Position numbers and translations under genes: made by a program
NCBI GenBank assembly: GCA_002396005.1
Contig: DGVW01000063.1
Coordinates: 637 to 8,625, forward strand
Direction: 5' to 3'
Source of the DNA: Oribacterium sp. UBA4274
GTDB taxonomy: Bacteria > Bacillota > Clostridia > Lachnospirales > Lachnospiraceae
Length of the DNA: 7,989 bases
Shown: in pieces, positions 4,735 to 7,989 of the stretch
How positions within the stretch are numbered: position 1 is the first letter of the stretch
Layout: the number at the start of each line of letters is the position of its first letter
Notes under the pieces: generated by a model
What the model saw: only the letters and a program-made list of their open reading frames with translations
The model's database searches: none
What the model was told of the DNA's origin: nothing

Positions 4735-6069
4735 TCACCCGTTCGCCCTGAGAAAGGTTTTGATATTTTCAACAGTTCTTTTTTCCAGGTCTTTTAGTGT
4801 GGCTATCTCTTTTTCGGAAAGTCCCTGATATCTAAGGGCGTCATAATCCCTTAAGGCTTCGTCAAGCTGGTCTTCTATGCGTTTCGCGTCATCTAAAACA
4901 TAGAATGCGCGGTATCTTTCCGAGAAGGAGGCATTGGCTTCATCCTGGGTAGGACGAATGCTTTTTATGAAATGTCTTGATTTCATTTTCTGAAGGGATG
5001 CAACAACCGTAACAAGCGGAAGTCTGGTGTAATCCATTACCATCTTTTCAGTTACTGGGCTTCCTGTCAGGTGCATGTAAAGCAGTATCCGCACATCCTC
5101 GAACTTTAGATCATTCTGTAAAGAAATGGGATTAAGATAGTATTCAATAAGCTTATCCTTGTAATAGTTGTCGGAAAAAACAGTGGCGCGTTCATCTGGA
5201 TGATATTGAACTGATACCGTTTCTGTGCCAAGTTTTTTTGAAACTGGAGTCCCGGGGATAACAAAGTCATCCTTTGCAAAATCCACCAGGAAGCCGGCAA
5301 TTTCAGCTCTTCTAAGATCGTACTCATCTTCATCAAATACATTTCTGTAGAACCTGTCATAGTACTGTAACACATTCATTTTCATGTTAATGATTTTCGT
5401 CAGGTTCATATTTTGTGAGACTAATGATCCCTCAGTTTTCACATAATAGTAGATCGGTGATTTAACCACTGCGATATGTTCTGCATGAAGCAGATATTCC
5501 ATATTAAAAATAAAATCCTCACAATAGCTAAGCTCAGCATCCATTCTGAGTTTGTAGCGGTCCAGTAGTTCTTTCTTGTAAAACTTATTCCAGATGACAC
5601 CATAGTAGTAATCCGCGGGGTTAGATAGCATATAATCCGCATAATCTTTTCTTGTCAGAATCCGGTCGGTGTCAATGTCTCCTTTTTTCGAAAGATGTTC
5701 TCCCACAACGCGGTAGAAATCTGCGATGACCATGTCTGCTTCTGCATCCTCTATAGCACGGACCAGAAGTTTTGTGGCATCAGGAGTTATCCAGTCATCT
5801 GCATCAAGAAACTGGATGTAAGTACCTTCTGCCATATCTATGGCCTGATTTCTTGTATCGGAAACTCCGGAATTTTTCTTATGGATAGCTTTCACTCTGC
5901 CATCTTTTTCTGCATATTCATCTATGATTGAAGGACTTGAATCCTTACTTCCGTCATCCATGAGAAGAAGTTCAAAGTCCTTGTACTCCTGGTTCAGTAT
6001 GCTCTCTATACATTTCCTGACGGCTTTTTCGGCATTGTAAATAGGGACAATTATGCTTACCTTAGGCAT
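4735..6069 (-). CDS. Family 2 glycosyltransferase fused to a MarR-like winged-helix domain
   Basis: This is a 444-aa cytosolic protein. Residues 1 to about 225 form a GT-A family 2 glycosyltransferase that moves a sugar from a nucleotide sugar: MPKVSIIVPIYN, LLMDDGSKDSS, NSGVSDTRNQA, metal-binding FLDADD (residues 88-93), IWNKFYKKELL and CEDFIF. Enzymes of this type build capsule, exopolysaccharide or cell-wall sugars; the substrate cannot be told. No transmembrane helix is seen. Residues from about 318 on read like a MarR regulator: DVRILLYMHLTG, TEKMVMDYTRLPLVTVVASLQKM, a wing, FYVLDDAKRIEDQLDEAL, then GLSEKEIATLKDLEKRTVENI. ATG 6069 is chosen because GGAGG (6078-6082) lies 8 nt upstream and it gives the usual MPKVSIIVP start. 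ATG 6084 with a weaker AAGGA is possible. It is convergent with the DUF1294 gene and divergent from bioY. Confidence 0.9.
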   Translation of the reverse strand: MPKVSIIVPIYNAEKAVRKCIESILNQEYKDFELLLMDDGSKDSSPSIIDEYAEKDGRVKAIHKKNSGVSDTRNQAIDMAEGTYIQFLDADDWITPDATKLLVRAIEDAEADMVIADFYRVVGEHLSKKGDIDTDRILTRKDYADYMLSNPADYYYGVIWNKFYKKELLDRYKLRMDAELSYCEDFIFNMEYLLHAEHIAVVKSPIYYYVKTEGSLVSQNMNLTKIINMKMNVLQYYDRFYRNVFDEDEYDLRRAEIAGFLVDFAKDDFVIPGTPVSKKLGTETVSVQYHPDERATVFSDNYYKDKLIEYYLNPISLQNDLKFEDVRILLYMHLTGSPVTEKMVMDYTRLPLVTVVASLQKMKSRHFIKSIRPTQDEANASFSERYRAFYVLDDAKRIEDQLDEALRDYDALRYQGLSEKEIATLKDLEKRTVENIKTFLRANG

Positions 6070-6105
6070 GCTTTTTTCCTCCATGAATATTCCTTACTGA
6101 ATATC

Positions 6106-6135
6106 ATTTTACACAAATTCCGGCATTTATTACAA
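6106..6135 (-). promoter_or_regulatory. Possible promoter of the glycosyltransferase gene
   Basis: On the minus strand, TTGTAA (plus 6130-6135) and TAAAAT (plus 6106-6111) are separated by 18 bp, about 37 nt upstream of the chosen start codon. Both boxes are imperfect. Confidence 0.35.
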
Positions 6136-6264
6136 ACGTATATAAAAAGATAAAAAGTATAAAGATTAATACCACAGAACTTTGATCTTAGTTTCAGCTC
6201 TATATTGCTTTCTATTTTCACGTCGGTCGGTGGGATTACTGCGATAGAAATAAGAACTTATACA

Positions 6265-6273
6265 TGATATAAT
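6265..6273 (+). promoter_or_regulatory. Extended -10 promoter element for bioY
   Basis: TGATATAAT is a perfect extended -10 (TGn plus TATAAT), 58 nt upstream of the bioY start. The -35 region (TAGAAA at 17 bp) is poor, which extended -10 promoters tolerate. I see no palindrome resembling a BirA biotin operator around it. Confidence 0.6.
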
Positions 6274-6331
6274 CTATCTATCATTTTGTGGATTTAGGAA
6301 TTTTATTTTAGGGAAAAGAAGGGGAAAGGAA

Positions 6332-6916
6332 ATGACAAAGAATCTGAATATAACTAAATCGACATCACTTGTCTTATGTGGTCTTTTCACAGCACTCATG
6401 GCTGTAGGAGCATTTATAAAGATCATGCTCCCAATCGGAATATGGCAGGTGACATTTTCGCTACAGATATTTTTTGCTGTTATGGCAGGGATGTTCCTCG
6501 GCAGCAAAAATGGTTTCTATAGTGTGCTTGCTTATGTGCTGGTAGGGCTTATGGGAGTTCCGGTTTTTGCACATGGTGGCGGTATCCAGTATATGATGAA
6601 GCCGACCTTCGGATTTATAATCGGATTCATAGCCGCAGCCTGGATCAGCGGTTTCGTTACTGAAAGTAAGAGCGGAAAAGGTATGGGAAAACTCATACTT
6701 GCCGCATTTCTTGGTGAGATGGCATATTATTTCTTTGGGCTTCTATACTATTTCATAATGTATAACTATGTTCTCACAAACGGAAAATCCATCGGCGTAG
6801 TTGCACTTATTGAAGTATGGTTTCTGAGCACTGTCATTCCGGATTTTATAATCTGCGCTTTGGCTGCAGTAACCTATAATCGTATTTATCCACTTGTTAA
6901 AAACTACATTTGCTGA
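6332..6916 (+). CDS. bioY: Biotin transporter substrate-binding subunit BioY
   Basis: This 194-aa integral membrane protein is the S-component that captures biotin for energy-coupling-factor transporters. It has about six hydrophobic helices. The BioY signature is clear: LCGLFTALMAVGAFIKI, VTFSLQIFFAVMAGMFLGSKNG, GLMGVPVFAHGGGIQYMMKPTFGFIIGF near residues 72-99, and a last helix before a basic tail. The length is normal for the family. AAGGGG (6319-6324) lies 7 nt upstream of the start. No EcfA or EcfT genes are adjacent, so it would use a shared module elsewhere or work alone. It ends 12 nt before hemC in the same reading frame with no terminator between them, so the two may be co-transcribed. 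Confidence 0.94.
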   Translation: MTKNLNITKSTSLVLCGLFTALMAVGAFIKIMLPIGIWQVTFSLQIFFAVMAGMFLGSKNGFYSVLAYVLVGLMGVPVFAHGGGIQYMMKPTFGFIIGFIAAAWISGFVTESKSGKGMGKLILAAFLGEMAYYFFGLLYYFIMYNYVLTNGKSIGVVALIEVWFLSTVIPDFIICALAAVTYNRIYPLVKNYIC

Positions 6917-6928
6917 TTATTCTGCATT

Positions 6929-7989
6929 ATGAAAAAACTAATCATTGCAACCAGAGGAAGCAGGCTCGCTCTGGCTCAGACAGATATAGTTTGCGGCCTT
7001 CTTAAGAAAGAAAATATAGACTATGAGATCAAGGTAGTTCACTCCAAAGGGGATCATAATCAAAAGGATGCACTATCCAAAATAGGAGGGAATGGGCTTT
7101 TTATACGTTCTCTTGAGACGGAACTTATTGAGGGTAATGCTGACATCGCTGTTCACAGCGCAAAGGATCTTCCATATGATCTGGGAGAGGGGCTGGTGAT
7201 AGGCGGCGTGCCAAAGAGAGGCGACGCAAGGGATTGCCTTGTGACATTAAAGGGCGCGGAACCTGAACAACCTATGGTCATAGGCACAGGAAGCCCCAGA
7301 AGGATAAGTGAATTAGAACAGCTTTTTCCGAAGGCGGTTTTTGAAAACCTCCGTGGTAATGTTGACACGAGACTCAGAAAATTAAGTGAAGGCCGGTACA
7401 CTGCCATTGTTGTTGCGGCAGCAGCGCTGGACAGGCTTGATTTGGATTTTCAGGAATATGACATCAGAAGACTTGATATCAGGGAGTGCATCCCTGCCGT
7501 TTGTCAGGGAATGATCGCAGTGGAATGTCGTGAAAAAGATAGGGAGATCGTGGAGCTTCTTGACAGAATATCTGATCCGGTAACGAAGCTTCGATTCGGA
7601 ATAGAAAGATATCTTTTCAGCAGGATGAAAGCGGACTGCACTCTTCCCGTGGGAGCACATGCAGAGATAGATGGAGAAGAAGTTCGTATTTCGGCTATGT
7701 TCAGGGGCAAAAAATGCGAGCGGACAGGTAAGGTCAAGAACCATAAGAGTGTTTGTGATGATATGGTAAGGGAATTAACCGGAAACCGTTCAGGTAAGGT
7801 TACCCTTGTGGGAGCAGGCTGCGGAGAAGGTCTTATAACCCTAAAAGGTCTTGATGCTGTAAGTAATGCTGATGTCATAGTTTATGATGATCTTCTGGCT
7901 GTGGAAGTTCTTTCCCGGATTCCTCAGAAAACAAAACGAATATATGTTGGGAAAAGATCCGGAAAGCACAGTCTTCCTCAGGAGGAGAT
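6929..7989 (+). CDS. hemC: Hydroxymethylbilane synthase fused to uroporphyrinogen-III C-methyltransferase (partial)
   Basis: The open frame runs without a stop from 6929 to the window end (353 residues). Residues 1 to about 286 are porphobilinogen deaminase, which joins four porphobilinogens into hydroxymethylbilane: IIATRGSRLALAQT, catalytic Asp80 in AVHSAKDLP, GTGSPRR, LRGNVDTRLRKL, VCQGMIAVE, and the dipyrromethane-binding Cys237 in KADCTLPVGAHA. From residue 289 it continues directly into the start of a CobA/SUMT domain: GKVTLVGAGCGEGLITLKGL, ADVIVYDDLL, and IYVGKRSGKHSLPQEE. That enzyme methylates uroporphyrinogen III towards precorrin-2, for cobalamin or siroheme. There is almost no linker. 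The glycine-rich SAM loop is one residue shorter than the usual GAGPGDPGLLT form. HemD may follow beyond the window. The start lacks a recognisable Shine-Dalgarno; the frame upstream is closed by the bioY stop, so ATG 6929 is the first possible ATG. Confidence 0.94.
   Translation, partial: MKKLIIATRGSRLALAQTDIVCGLLKKENIDYEIKVVHSKGDHNQKDALSKIGGNGLFIRSLETELIEGNADIAVHSAKDLPYDLGEGLVIGGVPKRGDARDCLVTLKGAEPEQPMVIGTGSPRRISELEQLFPKAVFENLRGNVDTRLRKLSEGRYTAIVVAAAALDRLDLDFQEYDIRRLDIRECIPAVCQGMIAVECREKDREIVELLDRISDPVTKLRFGIERYLFSRMKADCTLPVGAHAEIDGEEVRISAMFRGKKCERTGKVKNHKSVCDDMVRELTGNRSGKVTLVGAGCGEGLITLKGLDAVSNADVIVYDDLLAVEVLSRIPQKTKRIYVGKRSGKHSLPQEE

Noticed and set aside
6085..6331. BirA-type biotin operator upstream of bioY
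   Set aside because: TTTGTAA-like words occur (minus strand near 6110-6135), but as direct copies, not as an inverted pair with the right spacing, and far from the -10 element.
7153..7878. Reverse-strand ORFs opposite hemC-cobA
   Set aside because: They overlap a continuous, motif-rich HemC-CobA frame and resemble no family.

Overview
The window looks like a low-to-moderate GC Firmicute of the Lachnospiraceae/Butyrivibrio type. The basis is the style of the lysyl-tRNA synthetase, the HemC-CobA fusion, and a RepA_N / ParA / ParB module of the kind carried by Tn1549-like integrative elements and plasmids of gut Clostridia. The genus is an inference from remembered protein families, not from a search.

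Layout. 1-380 is the 3' end of lysS. 381-747 is a leader with no convincing gene. It holds an array of TGGAY boxes (four at exact 10-bp spacing), small hairpins, and a strong 14-bp-stem terminator. 748-4291 is a tight operon-like run: a tandem DUF6462-like DNA-binding protein, ParA, ParB, a short stand-alone RepA_N protein, and a full-length RepA_N replication initiator. The initiator gene carries five 24-bp dyad iterons, four of them at a strict 23-bp period, followed by a very AT-rich stretch; this looks like a replication origin inside the gene. 4341-4439 is a 32-codon chimeric stub whose start matches a small protein common in these elements, and it marks where the mobile DNA stops. 4436-4699 is a DUF1294 membrane protein. 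4735-6069 (minus strand) is a family 2 glycosyltransferase with a MarR-like winged-helix domain at its C-terminus. 6332-6916 is the biotin transporter subunit bioY. 6929 to the window end is hemC fused in frame to a CobA-type uroporphyrinogen-III methyltransferase.

How it works together. The 381-4439 block has everything needed to replicate and segregate a replicon (initiator, candidate origin, ParA, ParB, candidate ParB/regulator sites). No integrase, relaxase or transfer gene is visible, and it sits between housekeeping genes. It is either a stranded rep-par remnant of an integrative element in the chromosome, or the origin region of a secondary replicon that carries housekeeping genes. The window cannot decide between these.

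The most notable observations are the intragenic iteron origin, the TGGAC-box array that recurs as a perfect 31-bp palindrome inside parB, the glycosyltransferase-MarR fusion and the HemC-CobA fusion.
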